Source of the DNA: Cytophagales bacterium
GTDB lineage: Bacteria; Bacteroidota; Bacteroidia; Cytophagales; UBA9547
DNA length: 39,468 nt
Reading direction: 5' to 3'
NCBI GenBank assembly: GCA_014376535.1
Contig: JACMRH010000315.1
Span: 1-39,468 of the forward strand
The notes below the pieces were generated by a model. The model made no database searches. It worked only from the letters and a program-made list of their open reading frames with translations, and was not told the origin of the DNA. Shown one piece after another: positions 16,115 through 25,248 of the stretch. The position numbers were made by a program, and so were the translations under genes. The number at the start of each line of letters is the position of its first letter. The stretch's first letter is position 1.

Positions 16115-16666
16115 ATGGGGGAAATTGTAAAAGGTGCTTTTATATCTGAACCAGAATTAATTGACCAGTTATTATCCCGGTCAAAAGGAGCCTTAGAATA
16201 TCTTTACGATAGATACTCTTCCTCACTTTACGGGATTATTTATAAAATAGTATCCCACGAAGCTGTAGCGGAAGAAGTATTACAAGACACTTTTATAAAA
16301 GTTTGGGACAAAGTAGGAGATTACGATAAAGCAAAAGGTCGTTTGTTTACCTGGATGCTTAACATTGCGCGAAACCTGGCTATAGATAAACTAAGGTCAA
16401 AAGAATTTTCACAAATGGGCAAAACCGATCATGGGTTTATGCACGTAAGTATCGAAGACAACAGCAAAGGAAACAAAGTTGTAGACGGTATTGGAATGGA
16501 TAACGTCTTGGCTCAGTTACAGCATGACCAAAGAATTCTTATTGAAATGATGTATTTTCAAGGATATTCTCAGTCTGAAATTTCTGATAAACTAGATATT
16601 CCACTTGGTACAGTCAAAACACGAGTTCGCGCTGGTATGTTGAAACTTAGGGAAATACTTAAATGA
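16115..16666 (+). CDS. ECF RNA polymerase sigma factor
   Basis: A 183-aa sigma-70 family protein of the extracytoplasmic function group. Region 2 spans about 24-100 (LYDRYSSSLYGIIYKIV, EEVLQDTFIKVWDKV, RLFTWMLNIARNLAIDKLRS) and region 4 about 125-180 (IEMMYFQGYSQSEISDKLDIPLGTVKTRVRAGMLKLRE). The next gene overlaps its stop in an ATGA and encodes a membrane anti-sigma factor, so activity should be held at the inner membrane until a signal releases it. The pairing resembles SigK-RskA. Target genes cannot be read from the sequence. Confidence 0.93.
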   Translation: MGEIVKGAFISEPELIDQLLSRSKGALEYLYDRYSSSLYGIIYKIVSHEAVAEEVLQDTFIKVWDKVGDYDKAKGRLFTWMLNIARNLAIDKLRSKEFSQMGKTDHGFMHVSIEDNSKGNKVVDGIGMDNVLAQLQHDQRILIEMMYFQGYSQSEISDKLDIPLGTVKTRVRAGMLKLREILK

Positions 16667-17481
16667 ACGTAAACGAATATATTGAATCAGGAATACTAGA
16701 TGTTTATGTTCTGGGAGGTCTTTCTCCAGAAGAAATTACGGAAGTAGAGGCATTTGCGACGAAATTTCCTGAAATCGGCAAAGAAATAGATTCTATTCGT
16801 TCAACAATAGAAGAAATGTCTTCTGTTGATTCTATTGCTCCATCATATCTTAACAAACAAAAACTATTTAACAAAATAGACCTTTTGCCTGCTGCCCAAG
16901 AAAAGGTTCCAACAAGTAAAACTATCAAATTTGATATAAAACCTTCACGGAATATTAATTTTGTATACTTTGCTATTGCTGCATCGTGGTTATTAACATT
17001 GCTTTCTGGCTATTTTGCTTTTCATTATAGAAATCAATGGTTAGATAGTGAAAACAAAATTTTAGCCCTTCAGAATGAGAATAAAGATTTAGCTACGAAT
17101 TTCAGTGTGACTAAAAGTAGTTACCAGGCTGCATCAAATCAATTAGCCGCAATTAACGATTCAAGCTTGAAAATGATCACATTAAAAGCATTGCCTGGTC
17201 GTCCTGCTGTTTTTGCTAAAATATTATGGAGTAAATCTAAACATCAGGTTTTATTAAGTTCTCTATCTTTACCTAAAGCACCTGAGGGCAAACAATATCA
17301 GTTATGGGCTATTGTAGATGGAAAACCTGTTGATGCTGGTGTGATTTCTACAAAGGATACACAACAACTTTCAAGAATGAAAGACATTTCTAATCCTAGT
17401 GCTTTTGCAGTGACATTGGAAAAAAGTGGTGGAAGTGAAGTTCCAACTATGGAAGAAATGTATGTTATAGGTAGAATTTAA
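16663..17481 (+). CDS. RskA-like anti-sigma factor
   Basis: A 272-aa single-pass membrane protein. The cytoplasmic N-terminal part (1 to about 98) begins NEYIESGILDVYVLGGLSPEE, the RskA-type anti-sigma start. A membrane segment lies at about 100-120 (FVYFAIAASWLLTLLSGYFAF), followed by a short coiled coil and a periplasmic RskA C-terminal domain (ALPGRPAVFAKILWSKSKHQ, GKQYQLWAIVDGKPVDAG). It overlaps the sigma gene by 4 bases, and its stop overlaps the stop of the convergent acyltransferase gene. Release of such factors often involves regulated proteolysis; a site-2 protease is encoded about 8 kb away, but a link is only inference. Confidence 0.9.
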   Translation: MNVNEYIESGILDVYVLGGLSPEEITEVEAFATKFPEIGKEIDSIRSTIEEMSSVDSIAPSYLNKQKLFNKIDLLPAAQEKVPTSKTIKFDIKPSRNINFVYFAIAASWLLTLLSGYFAFHYRNQWLDSENKILALQNENKDLATNFSVTKSSYQAASNQLAAINDSSLKMITLKALPGRPAVFAKILWSKSKHQVLLSSLSLPKAPEGKQYQLWAIVDGKPVDAGVISTKDTQQLSRMKDISNPSAFAVTLEKSGGSEVPTMEEMYVIGRI

Positions 17482-18050
17482 ACGATCTTCCTGACTACTC
17501 CATCTGACAAATTATAAAAAGACTTTTCTTCAGTACACATTGCCTGGTTATCTTGGTCAAATATTAGTTTGTGGCCATACTCACTTACCCATCCGGTTTG
17601 TTTTCCAGGATTTCCTATTACAAGAGAGTAAGGTTTAACATCCTTTGTAATTACTGATCCAGCCCCAATTAAAGCATATGCGCCAATTGTAATTCCACAT
17701 AAAATTGTAGAGTTAGCTCCAATTGAAGCACCTTTTTTTATGTATGTTTTTTTATATTGGTTTTTCCTTGGAATTGCACTTCTTGGATTTAATATATTTG
17801 TAAACACTGCTGATGGTCCAATGAAAACATCATCTTCGCATATAACCCCGGTATAAACTGAAACATTGTTTTGAATCTTTACATTATTACCTAAAACAAC
17901 CTCAGGTGATACAACACAATTCTGTCCAATATTGCATTTTTCACCAATAATGCAGTTTTCCATAATATGTGAAAAGTGCCAGATTTTGGTATTGGCTCCG
18001 ATCGAACAGTTCTGATCTATAATAGCGGAAGGGTGTGCTGTGTAAATCAA
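17478..18050 (-). CDS. WbpD/WlbB-like N-acetyltransferase (left-handed beta helix)
   Basis: A 190-aa hexapeptide-repeat acyltransferase: repeated I-G-x-x-x motifs (CSIGANTKIWHFSHIMENC, CIIGEKCNIGQNCVV, VVLGNNVKIQNNVSVYTG), the loop VFTNILNPRSAIPRK, then KKGASIGANSTILCGITIGAYALIGAGS and VIGNPGKQTGW. This matches the UDP-2-acetamido-3-amino-2,3-dideoxyglucuronate N-acetyltransferase group used in O-antigen sugar synthesis. The start is TTG; no in-frame ATG is present. No pathway partner lies next to it, so the acceptor sugar is a family-based guess. Confidence 0.85.
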   Translation of the reverse strand: MIYTAHPSAIIDQNCSIGANTKIWHFSHIMENCIIGEKCNIGQNCVVSPEVVLGNNVKIQNNVSVYTGVICEDDVFIGPSAVFTNILNPRSAIPRKNQYKKTYIKKGASIGANSTILCGITIGAYALIGAGSVITKDVKPYSLVIGNPGKQTGWVSEYGHKLIFDQDNQAMCTEEKSFYNLSDGVVRKIV

Positions 18051-18105
18051 AATACTGAATAGCTGCTCTATTGTTGATATAAAAATATTGTTTAATAAAA
18101 AGGAA

Positions 18106-18134
18106 ATATAGGGTGCTATGTAAGCACCCTATAT
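18106..18134 (-). terminator. Terminator after hpf
   Basis: A 12-bp perfect stem (ATATAGGGTGCT / AGCACCCTATAT) with a 5-base loop begins 3 bases after the hpf stop and is followed on the minus strand by T-rich sequence (TTTCCTTTTT). Confidence 0.88.
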
Positions 18135-18137
18135 AAA

Positions 18138-18440
18138 TTATCGTTGAGCCAAAGCTTTATCTTTGTGTTTTTTGATCTGTTTTTCTAAAGCTTCTACGCC
18201 TATATCTGTTGCGGCCTCGAAAGTCCTAGCTTTTTCTTTTACAAATAACTCTCCACCGGGTATATTCAACTTTATTTCAACAATTTTATTATCTTCCGCT
18301 TCACCATTTTGAAGTTTTAAAAATACTTCTCCATCAGTAATACGGTCATAAAATGTATGTAACTTATTTGTTTTCTTTTCAATATAATCAAGTAATTTTT
18401 GATCTGCGGTAAAATGAATTGAATGAATTTGAAGTTTCAT
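18138..18440 (-). CDS. hpf: Ribosome hibernation promoting factor (short HPF/RaiA type)
   Basis: A 100-aa protein from the internal ATG at 18440 (MKLQIHSIHFTAD). The ORF-track start 8 codons upstream adds residues not found in the family. The S30AE fold is visible: a strand, LLDYIEKKTNKLHTFYDRI helix, GEVFLKLQN, KIVEIKLNIPGGELFVKEKA, FEAATDIGVEALEKQIKKHKDK. Proteins of this family bind the 30S decoding site in stationary phase and inactivate or dimerise ribosomes. The C-terminal dimerisation domain of long HPF is absent. It is transcribed alone and closed by a terminator. Confidence 0.9.
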   Translation of the reverse strand: MKLQIHSIHFTADQKLLDYIEKKTNKLHTFYDRITDGEVFLKLQNGEAEDNKIVEIKLNIPGGELFVKEKARTFEAATDIGVEALEKQIKKHKDKALAQR

Positions 18441-18660
18441 GACGACAAAATTTAAAGTGAACAATAGTATGCCTCTAATTCAGACATGGATAAATTTAAC
18501 GTTTATTATATATTGTTGTTGTTTTATAATGTCTTTTTTTAAAACAAATTATAATTTTATAATGGTGGAAAATGGTTAGGGATTACGTATGTACAACAAT
18601 ATGGTGCAAACGTGGTATACAATTAGTAATTTTACTTTCGTAATTAAGGGTAACATAACA

Positions 18661-19617
18661 ATGCATTTTAAACCTATACTGTTTTTAATAATTTTCTCAT
18701 TACATATTTTGTGCCAAGCACAACCAGCCCCAGGGAATGATATGAATATTCCATATTTGGTAACGTTTGGAAAGGAAAGCGATACTAAGTGGGGAGACCA
18801 TGATTTTGTACAAACTTTTTTTGTGGAAGTTCCAGTCAATATCGGACAGCCATTCTACATCAGAATATTTGATCCTGAAGTTGGTGGTAAAATAGATGAA
18901 GCAAAAAATCATTTTAATACGCAAACAAGATTTAGCATTTATGGAGGCAAAGGAGCTGTTTCCGGTGTTGATGCCACAAAAGATTTGCCCGTGGGATCGA
19001 AACATACAGGAACTATCTTAAAAACAAAGGTTTTTTCGGTGGACCCCAAAACTGATGGTCAATGGTATTCATTTGGCCCTTTTAATCCCACTGAAGGAGA
19101 ATTAAATACAACAGAATATAATGGTTACATTTTTAAAATAGTGGCAGAAGGAATTTCAGGGGATGATGGAAACCTTTATAAATATTTCATAAGTTCTTCA
19201 GGGAGTGAGAATTCTGCCTTGGAAGGAGCCAATATCTTTACTTATGAGTATACTTTTCGGTTGTTTGATGAAATAGGTTCTATTTCACACATTTATCCAT
19301 TTGTAACCGATGATGTTGTTGCTGTTCACATTAAAACATTTGATTTAGATGACGACAGTTACATGAGATTGGTTTCGGTAGCTAAAAGAGGTGAGCAGAT
19401 TAAGGGTAGTAAGGAAGACCTTTGGGAAACAAGTATTCATAACATTGTTAAAGAAGAAAAAAAGACTTCCCTGGACATACAGATTATCAAGTCGAAAACC
19501 AAATCTAATAATAATATGGTTATGAGTATTACTAACCAATATGGGAAAAACATACCTTTTTACAATATACCAATTGGTGGCATACCAAAATATAAATACA
19601 CTATTAAAGTTAAATAA
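18661..19617 (+). CDS. Unknown secreted protein coupled to a propeller sensor kinase
   Basis: From the ATG at 18661 the protein has 318 aa with a clear signal peptide (MHFKPILFLIIFSLHILCQAQ). The ORF-track start 24 codons upstream would precede this with a non-signal-like stretch. The mature part is beta-rich and acidic, with DHDFVQTFFVEVPVNIGQPFYIRIFDPEVGG near its N terminus, which reads like a beta-sandwich domain. No known domain is recognised. It has no T9SS sorting domain and no lipobox, so a periplasmic place is likely. Its stop overlaps the start of the kinase gene (TAATG), so the two are translationally coupled and a role as sensor partner is a reasonable inference. Confidence 0.72.
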   Translation: MHFKPILFLIIFSLHILCQAQPAPGNDMNIPYLVTFGKESDTKWGDHDFVQTFFVEVPVNIGQPFYIRIFDPEVGGKIDEAKNHFNTQTRFSIYGGKGAVSGVDATKDLPVGSKHTGTILKTKVFSVDPKTDGQWYSFGPFNPTEGELNTTEYNGYIFKIVAEGISGDDGNLYKYFISSSGSENSALEGANIFTYEYTFRLFDEIGSISHIYPFVTDDVVAVHIKTFDLDDDSYMRLVSVAKRGEQIKGSKEDLWETSIHNIVKEEKKTSLDIQIIKSKTKSNNNMVMSITNQYGKNIPFYNIPIGGIPKYKYTIKVK

Positions 19618-22600
19618 TGAGGATACTTTCCTTAGGTGTAATTATATTTATTTTATGTGTTAAGGCACTTGCAAATGACTATCAGATAACCGTTTATACA
19701 CGGCATCAAGGGTTGCCTCAGGATTATGTTTATACTTTGTTGCAAGACCAAAAGAACTATTTATGGGTTGGAACAGGAAATGGTCTGGTAAAATTTGACG
19801 GAAAAACATTTTTACATTATAAAACCAGTAGTGGATTAAAGGAAGATTTTATAACCGCTTCATGTATCACTCCTTTTGGTGAAAGGATTTTTTCTCATTT
19901 CGGAGGAAATATTTCATCATTTTATAATGGCCAATTCAAATCTTACACCACTAAAAAGGTTACAACCGCAAGTATTACCAATATCATTTTTAGAAACAAT
20001 TTTCTTTGGGTTGGAACAAAAGAAGGTGAAGTTATGGCTATTCATAACCATAATAAATCTATTAAGAAGTGGCTTTTAGGGCAATACGAATCTGTTGAGT
20101 TTATTGATTCAACAAAAAATGCTTCTAATATCTTAGTTGCAACTGAGGCACTTATCTATTTATTAGAATACAATTCTACTAACAAAACTGAAAAAATTAC
20201 AAAATACCGGGTTCCAGATGGCAGTGGGATTAAAAGCATTTCCAGGTTAAATTCCCGTAAATGGTTGGTCGCTTCACAGGATAACAATATTTATATTCTA
20301 GAGGATTCTGAAAATGGTTTAAAATTTAGCAACCTCTCTATGAGTAAGTTTTCTGCCAATATTGGTTTTATACATAGCACCGGGAATAATAGGTTTTGGC
20401 TTACGAATGACGATGGTCTTTGGACCGAATATAAATATTTTCAAAACAATGCCATCCAAATTAGTACTGTAAAATTGCCTGCAAATTTTTCCCATATGGT
20501 TCCCAACTTAATGTTTGAGGATAATGAGGGTAATGTTTGGATAGGAACTTTTGGAAGTGGTTTAATAAAATTATCAATTAAAAGAAGCATTTTCTATTCT
20601 TTAGGGCCTCAATCTGAAACGAAAGTTAACTCAGTATTAATGTCCTCTTCAAATGACATCTTGCTCGGCACAAATCATGGAATATACCAATCAACACCTA
20701 ATCTTGGCAAGTTTTCTCTTAGGAATGTAAAATTAAATGATGGGGTAGTATCTATTTGTGAAGTAACTAAGAATGAATTTATCATTGCCACTGAAAACTC
20801 TGTTGTTTATCGATGGGATCCCTCTAATGACAAACTTATTAGCTGGACAATTCCAATTAGCGGACAAGATAAGGTAAAACAAATTGTTCGGGATAGGGAT
20901 AATAATATTTGGATAGCTACCTCATCAGGAGCAATTTTATTTGATGTTAAAAGAAAACAGTTTAGGATTTTTACTATGGAGGACGGCATGGCACATAACT
21001 ATGTCTATTGTGTTTTTCCTGATTCTCACGGCAGGGTATGGTTTGGAACACATAAATCTGGTTTATCTTATTATAATGGCAAAAAAATTATAACACTTCA
21101 ATCACCTTTAGATAATTCCGGTTTAGATATAAACTGCTTCTCTGAAGACAATAACGGTAATGTTTGGGTGGGTACTTCAGGTCAAGGATTATTCCTGATA
21201 GATAAACAGGATAAGTTTATAAAATTCATTTCTACAGCTGATGGGCTTTTATCAGATTACATTTATTTCTTTCAAAAAGACCTACAAGGAGCAACATGGG
21301 TAGGTCATAAAAATGGGTTAGAAAGAATAATAACCAATCCTCATAACAATGCTGTTATATCAGATTATTCTCAATACATAGCAGAAAAGGAATTAACACA
21401 AGCCACTTACCAAACTAAAGAGAGTAGTAACATATGGATAGGAGGGTTAAATGTGTGTATCCGATTCGATGTTAGTCCTGAAAATAAGTCTCCTATTGGA
21501 TCCTATGTTGATATATCAGATTTGAAACTTAATTATGACAATATAAACTGGAGTGAACGCGGCAAAATAAAATATCAAAATGAAATTCCAGATAATCTCA
21601 TTTTTAAACATAATGAAAACCTGCTAACCTTTACTTTTAATGGTATTTCATTTTCTTACAATGAAAAACTCCGGTACCAATATAAATTATCTGGATTTGA
21701 TGATAATTGGTCTCTTTTAACAGAACAGAATTTTGTAACTTATAATAAGCTGCCTCCTGGTTCATATACATTTTTAGTTAAATCACGAAATTATGCAGGT
21801 ATTTGGAGCTCTCAACCTACATCTTTGCACTTTCAAATTACACCACCATATTGGGAAACATGGTGGTTCAGAATTTTATTCTTCCTGATTTTAATTATTT
21901 CTGTTTATCTCTTTATTAAAATTCGAACTTCTACATTAAGGAAAAGAAACCAGGCCCTTGAGATTGAGAAAAATAAACTGGAAAATGAAATTAAAGAAAG
22001 AAAGCTTGTTGAAAGTAAACTGTTAAAAAGTGAGTTGAGCCTTACTAATACCAACCAGGAACTTAGCACACTTATTTACAGAGCTTCTCATGATTTAAGA
22101 GGACCGGTTTCTACTATTTCAGGTTTAGTTAATGTAGCCCACTTACATATTGCAGATAAAGAATCTTTGAATTTCTTCGATATGATCAATACATCCGTGG
22201 CCAGGCTTGATCAGATTTTAAAAAAGCTATTCTTAGTATCAGAAATAAAACAAAACGATATTATACCTGAAATATTCAGCATAAGAAATTCCTTAGAAAC
22301 AGTTATTTCCAGTTTTAAAAGTGAAATAAAGGAAAAGAATTTTAAAATAGTTTATAAAGGGGAGGACTTGAATTTTTGTTCAGATAAAAAGTTATTTGAA
22401 ACTATAGTCAAAAATATTGTTGATAATTCATTTACTTATAATCGAAAATCAGATCCTGAATTAATTGTTCAGATTACCAGGATAGAAGATTCTGTATTGA
22501 TAAACTTTTGGGACAATGGAAAAGGTATTAAATCAGAACACCAGATTAAAATATTCGACATGTTTTACAAAGCGAGTGATCTTTCTAAAGGAAATGGCTT

Positions 22601-22721
22601 AGGTTTGTATATTGCAAAAAATGCCATTCAATTGCTGAAAGGAGAGATATCAGTAAGCAGCAAAGAGAATGAGTTTACACAAATAAATGTTTCTATTCCC
22701 GAATATCAAAAAAAGAGTTGA
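19617..22721 (+). CDS. Beta-propeller (Reg_prop/Y_Y_Y) sensor histidine kinase without receiver domain
   Basis: A 1034-aa sensor. A signal peptide (about 1-20) precedes a large periplasmic region of Reg_prop-type propeller blades; the LWVGTGNGLVKFDG motif recurs as NVWIGTFGSGLIKL, RVWFGTHKSGLSYYNG and NVWVGTSGQGLFLID. A Y_Y_Y domain follows at about 665-742 (LRYQYKLSGFDDNWSLL, LPPGSYTFLVKSRNYAGIWS). The membrane segment is at about 750-768 and is followed by a coiled coil. The HisKA-like box ASHDLRGPVSTISGL has His825, and the HATPase has DNSFTYN, WDNGKGI and GNGLGLYI. Bacteroidetes hybrid kinases of this type usually add a receiver and AraC domain; neither is present and no response regulator is near. 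Confidence 0.9.
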   Translation: MRILSLGVIIFILCVKALANDYQITVYTRHQGLPQDYVYTLLQDQKNYLWVGTGNGLVKFDGKTFLHYKTSSGLKEDFITASCITPFGERIFSHFGGNISSFYNGQFKSYTTKKVTTASITNIIFRNNFLWVGTKEGEVMAIHNHNKSIKKWLLGQYESVEFIDSTKNASNILVATEALIYLLEYNSTNKTEKITKYRVPDGSGIKSISRLNSRKWLVASQDNNIYILEDSENGLKFSNLSMSKFSANIGFIHSTGNNRFWLTNDDGLWTEYKYFQNNAIQISTVKLPANFSHMVPNLMFEDNEGNVWIGTFGSGLIKLSIKRSIFYSLGPQSETKVNSVLMSSSNDILLGTNHGIYQSTPNLGKFSLRNVKLNDGVVSICEVTKNEFIIATENSVVYRWDPSNDKLISWTIPISGQDKVKQIVRDRDNNIWIATSSGAILFDVKRKQFRIFTMEDGMAHNYVYCVFPDSHGRVWFGTHKSGLSYYNGKKIITLQSPLDNSGLDINCFSEDNNGNVWVGTSGQGLFLIDKQDKFIKFISTADGLLSDYIYFFQKDLQGATWVGHKNGLERIITNPHNNAVISDYSQYIAEKELTQATYQTKESSNIWIGGLNVCIRFDVSPENKSPIGSYVDISDLKLNYDNINWSERGKIKYQNEIPDNLIFKHNENLLTFTFNGISFSYNEKLRYQYKLSGFDDNWSLLTEQNFVTYNKLPPGSYTFLVKSRNYAGIWSSQPTSLHFQITPPYWETWWFRILFFLILIISVYLFIKIRTSTLRKRNQALEIEKNKLENEIKERKLVESKLLKSELSLTNTNQELSTLIYRASHDLRGPVSTISGLVNVAHLHIADKESLNFFDMINTSVARLDQILKKLFLVSEIKQNDIIPEIFSIRNSLETVISSFKSEIKEKNFKIVYKGEDLNFCSDKKLFETIVKNIVDNSFTYNRKSDPELIVQITRIEDSVLINFWDNGKGIKSEHQIKIFDMFYKASDLSKGNGLGLYIAKNAIQLLKGEISVSSKENEFTQINVSIPEYQKKS

Positions 22722-22723
22722 GT

Positions 22724-23164
22724 ATGCATATGAATGAAATGAATGTGGCTTTAACAGAGCTGATAGACAAAAGGAACCATTTGGCTACATTGAGTTATTC
22801 CGACACAAAATACGATGAACTGGAAGAGGTTTTACATGAGCTAGAAGATGATTTTCTTGATGAATATGGAGAATACATGGACAAAGTGCTAACTCAGGTT
22901 CACGAGAAAAATTTTCCAGAATCAGATGTACTATCTCCTATAGCTTATCTGGCTAAAAAATATGCTGTTAAGAATACTCATCCTGATGGTACTGTTGAAT
23001 ATAACATCCCAGCCAAAGATGGTGTTTGGGTTGAAGCTTATGCTTATCCAAATAAAGACATCAGACTTATATTGCTCGCCAACCCTCCTAGATTAGTCAT
23101 GCATTTTGATAAGGGGATACAAAAAGAAGTTTGGAATGCAGATAAAGACCATGTTGTAAGTTGA
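22724..23164 (+). CDS. Small acidic protein of unknown function, third gene of the sensor module
   Basis: A cytoplasmic protein of 146 aa from the ATG at 22724, which lies 2 bases after the kinase stop; a TTG at 22718 overlapping that stop would add two residues. The first half is highly acidic and helical (YDELEEVLHELEDDFLDEYGEYMDKVL); the second half is strand-rich (TVEYNIPAKDGVWVEAYAYP, RLILLANPPRLVMHF). No family is recognised. Its tight junction with the kinase gene suggests co-expression, and its stop is 3 bases from the convergent nspC gene. Confidence 0.72.
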   Translation: MHMNEMNVALTELIDKRNHLATLSYSDTKYDELEEVLHELEDDFLDEYGEYMDKVLTQVHEKNFPESDVLSPIAYLAKKYAVKNTHPDGTVEYNIPAKDGVWVEAYAYPNKDIRLILLANPPRLVMHFDKGIQKEVWNADKDHVVS

Positions 23165-23167
23165 AAA

Positions 23168-24304
23168 TCAAGATAGCCTGTTTTTAAAATTTTCATAATC
23201 GAATTTTTTAAGCAGGCTAAACCCCCCATTAGTTTTTATAATTCCAATTGAGGGGTGGGGAACACCATTAAAAGTACTGGTTTTTACCATAGTGTAATGG
23301 ATCATATCTTCAAAAATGACAGCATCACCTATTTGTAAATCATTTTTGAAACACCAATCTCCCATATAGTCTCCTGACAGACAAGTATTTCCACCTAATC
23401 TATATGGTTTGTTGATTCCGTCCGGCTCAAATGCTTCTCTTACTTTAGGCTTATAAGGCATTTCCAGACAATCGGGCATGTGTGCTGTGAAAGATACGTC
23501 CAGCATAGCTGTTGTTATTCCATGGTTTTCAACTATATCCAATACTTTAGAATATAAAAAACCAGTCTGCCATGCAAAAGCGCTTCCAGGTTCAAGAATT
23601 ATATTAACACTATATTTTTTCTTAAAATCCACCAATAGCTTTATAAGATGTTCTATATCATAACCTTGCTTAGTCATTAAATGACCTCCTCCCATATTCA
23701 CCCATTTGATTTGAGGTAAAAACTTTCCAAATCTTTCAGTAAATGCTGCCAGGGTTTTTTCTAAATCATAGGAGTTTGATTCGCAAAGCGCATGAAAATG
23801 TAAACCTTCAACGCCTTCCGGTAGCTTATCCCCAAATTTATCACAAGTAATACCTAATCTGCTTCCAGGTTCACATGGATTATACAAATCTGTTTCAACT
23901 TCTGAATATTCTGGATTAACTCTCAGACCAATAGATACCTTGCGTCCTGAATTTTTGATTATTGGATAGAATAAATTGTATTGACTGAGTGAATTAAATG
24001 TAATGTGACTGCTTTTTTCAATTATTTCATGAATTTCACTTTCAGAATATACAGGGGCATAAGTATGAGAAAGGGTTTTCATCTCTTCAAAACATAATTT
24101 TACTTCATGAAGTGAACTTGCAGTTGCACCATTTATATATTCTCTAATAATGGGAAATACACCCCACATTGAAAAGCCTTTAAAGGCCAGTATAATATCA
24201 ATATTTGCCCTTTCTTTAACAGACTTAATTAATTCAAGGTTTTTTCTTAATAATTGTTCTTCAAGAACATAGCATGGAGAAGGAATAGATTTGTAATTTT
24301 CCAT
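23168..24304 (-). CDS. nspC: Carboxynorspermidine/carboxyspermidine decarboxylase
   Basis: A 378-aa PLP enzyme of the fold III (alanine racemase-like) decarboxylases. N-terminal SPCYVLEEQLLRKNLELIK leads to the PLP lysine in ILAFKGF (Lys42). EGLHFHALCES, NMGGGHLMTKQGYD, ILEPGSAF and the C-terminal substrate/PLP loop GNTCLSGDYMGDWCF are the NspC signatures. It removes the carboxyl group from carboxy(nor)spermidine in the last step of the alternative spermidine route. The partner carboxynorspermidine synthase is not in this window. Confidence 0.92.
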   Translation of the reverse strand: MENYKSIPSPCYVLEEQLLRKNLELIKSVKERANIDIILAFKGFSMWGVFPIIREYINGATASSLHEVKLCFEEMKTLSHTYAPVYSESEIHEIIEKSSHITFNSLSQYNLFYPIIKNSGRKVSIGLRVNPEYSEVETDLYNPCEPGSRLGITCDKFGDKLPEGVEGLHFHALCESNSYDLEKTLAAFTERFGKFLPQIKWVNMGGGHLMTKQGYDIEHLIKLLVDFKKKYSVNIILEPGSAFAWQTGFLYSKVLDIVENHGITTAMLDVSFTAHMPDCLEMPYKPKVREAFEPDGINKPYRLGGNTCLSGDYMGDWCFKNDLQIGDAVIFEDMIHYTMVKTSTFNGVPHPSIGIIKTNGGFSLLKKFDYENFKNRLS

Positions 24305-24400
24305 AAAATAAAGTAGGCAACAAAATTACTTGCATATCGGGATTAATGATGTTATTAATCTTTTTTTTAGTTCTTTCGTATCAAAACTTAACATAAGAAT

Positions 24401-25198
24401 ATGGCAGAACCTTTGTTAAAAGTTGAAACAATGGCTGATTACGCTGCAAAAGGCGAATCACCAGAAATATTATTTTGGGTAGGTTGTGCAGGATCTTTTG
24501 ACGATAGGGCCAAACGGGTCACATTGTCTATTGTAAAGATACTGAACCATTTAAATATAAAGTTTGCGGTTTTAGGAACAGAAGAAAGCTGTTCTGGTGA
24601 TCCCGCAAGAAGGGCTGGAAATGAATTTTTATTTCAAATGCAGGCTATTTCTAATATTCAGGTGTTAAACATGTATGCTGTTAAAAAAATAGTAACTGCA
24701 TGTCCGCATTGTTTTAATACACTTAAAAATGAATATCCGGATTTAGGTGGTAATTATGAAGTTATTCACCACTCTCAACTTCTACAAAATTTAATTGATG
24801 ATGGTTCTTTAAAAATAAGTGGAAACGAAGCTTACAAAGGAACAAAAATTACATTTCATGATTCTTGCTACCTGGGAAGGGCAAATAGCGTGTACGATGC
24901 TCCAAGGGTTGTTATACAAGCACTAGATGCTGATCTTGTAGAAATGAAAAGAAGTAAAAGTAAAGGCTTATGTTGTGGGGCTGGTGGTGCCCAAATGTTT
25001 AAAGAACCTGAAAAGGGTAATAAGGAGATAAATATTGAAAGAACTGAAGAAGCCTTGGCGACCGGGGCCAATATAATTGCAGTTGGTTGTCCGTTTTGCC
25101 TGACAATGATGCAGGATGGAATTAAAAATAAAGAGAAAGAGTCAGAAGTGGGAGTATTTGATTTTTCTGAACTTGTTATAAAAGGATTAGGGATATAA
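24401..25198 (+). CDS. CCG-domain (Fe-S)-binding oxidoreductase subunit
   Basis: A 265-aa protein with two cysteine-rich CCG domains of the HdrB/GlcF/LutA type. Visible motifs are WVGCAGSFDD, ESCSGDPARR, VTACPHCFNTLKNEYP, the central FHDSCYLGRANSVYDAPR, GLCCGAGGAQMF, and GCPFCLTMMQDGI. In characterised relatives such domains bind an unusual [4Fe-4S] cluster and pass electrons in 2-oxoacid or disulfide oxidoreductases. The usual partner, an FAD- or ferredoxin-like (Fe-S) subunit, is not adjacent, so the reaction is unknown. The gene is a single transcription unit with its terminator overlapping its stop codon. Confidence 0.88.
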   Translation: MAEPLLKVETMADYAAKGESPEILFWVGCAGSFDDRAKRVTLSIVKILNHLNIKFAVLGTEESCSGDPARRAGNEFLFQMQAISNIQVLNMYAVKKIVTACPHCFNTLKNEYPDLGGNYEVIHHSQLLQNLIDDGSLKISGNEAYKGTKITFHDSCYLGRANSVYDAPRVVIQALDADLVEMKRSKSKGLCCGAGGAQMFKEPEKGNKEINIERTEEALATGANIIAVGCPFCLTMMQDGIKNKEKESEVGVFDFSELVIKGLGI

Positions 25199-25232
25199 AA
25201 ACAAAAGGACTTACAAGAAGTCCTTTTGTTTT
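25198..25232. terminator. Bidirectional terminator between CCG protein and ArsR regulator
   Basis: A perfect 15-bp stem AAAACAAAAGGACTT / AAGTCCTTTTGTTTT with loop ACAAG begins at the last base of the CCG gene stop. A tracts on one side and T tracts on the other serve both strands; the convergent ArsR gene ends 17 bases away. Confidence 0.92.
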
Positions 25233-25248
25233 AAAGAAATATAATTAA

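Noticed and set aside
18446-18454. TAAATTTTG box as the hpf promoter
   Set aside because: It has an extra spacer base and lies only 5 bases from the hpf ATG, too close for confidence.
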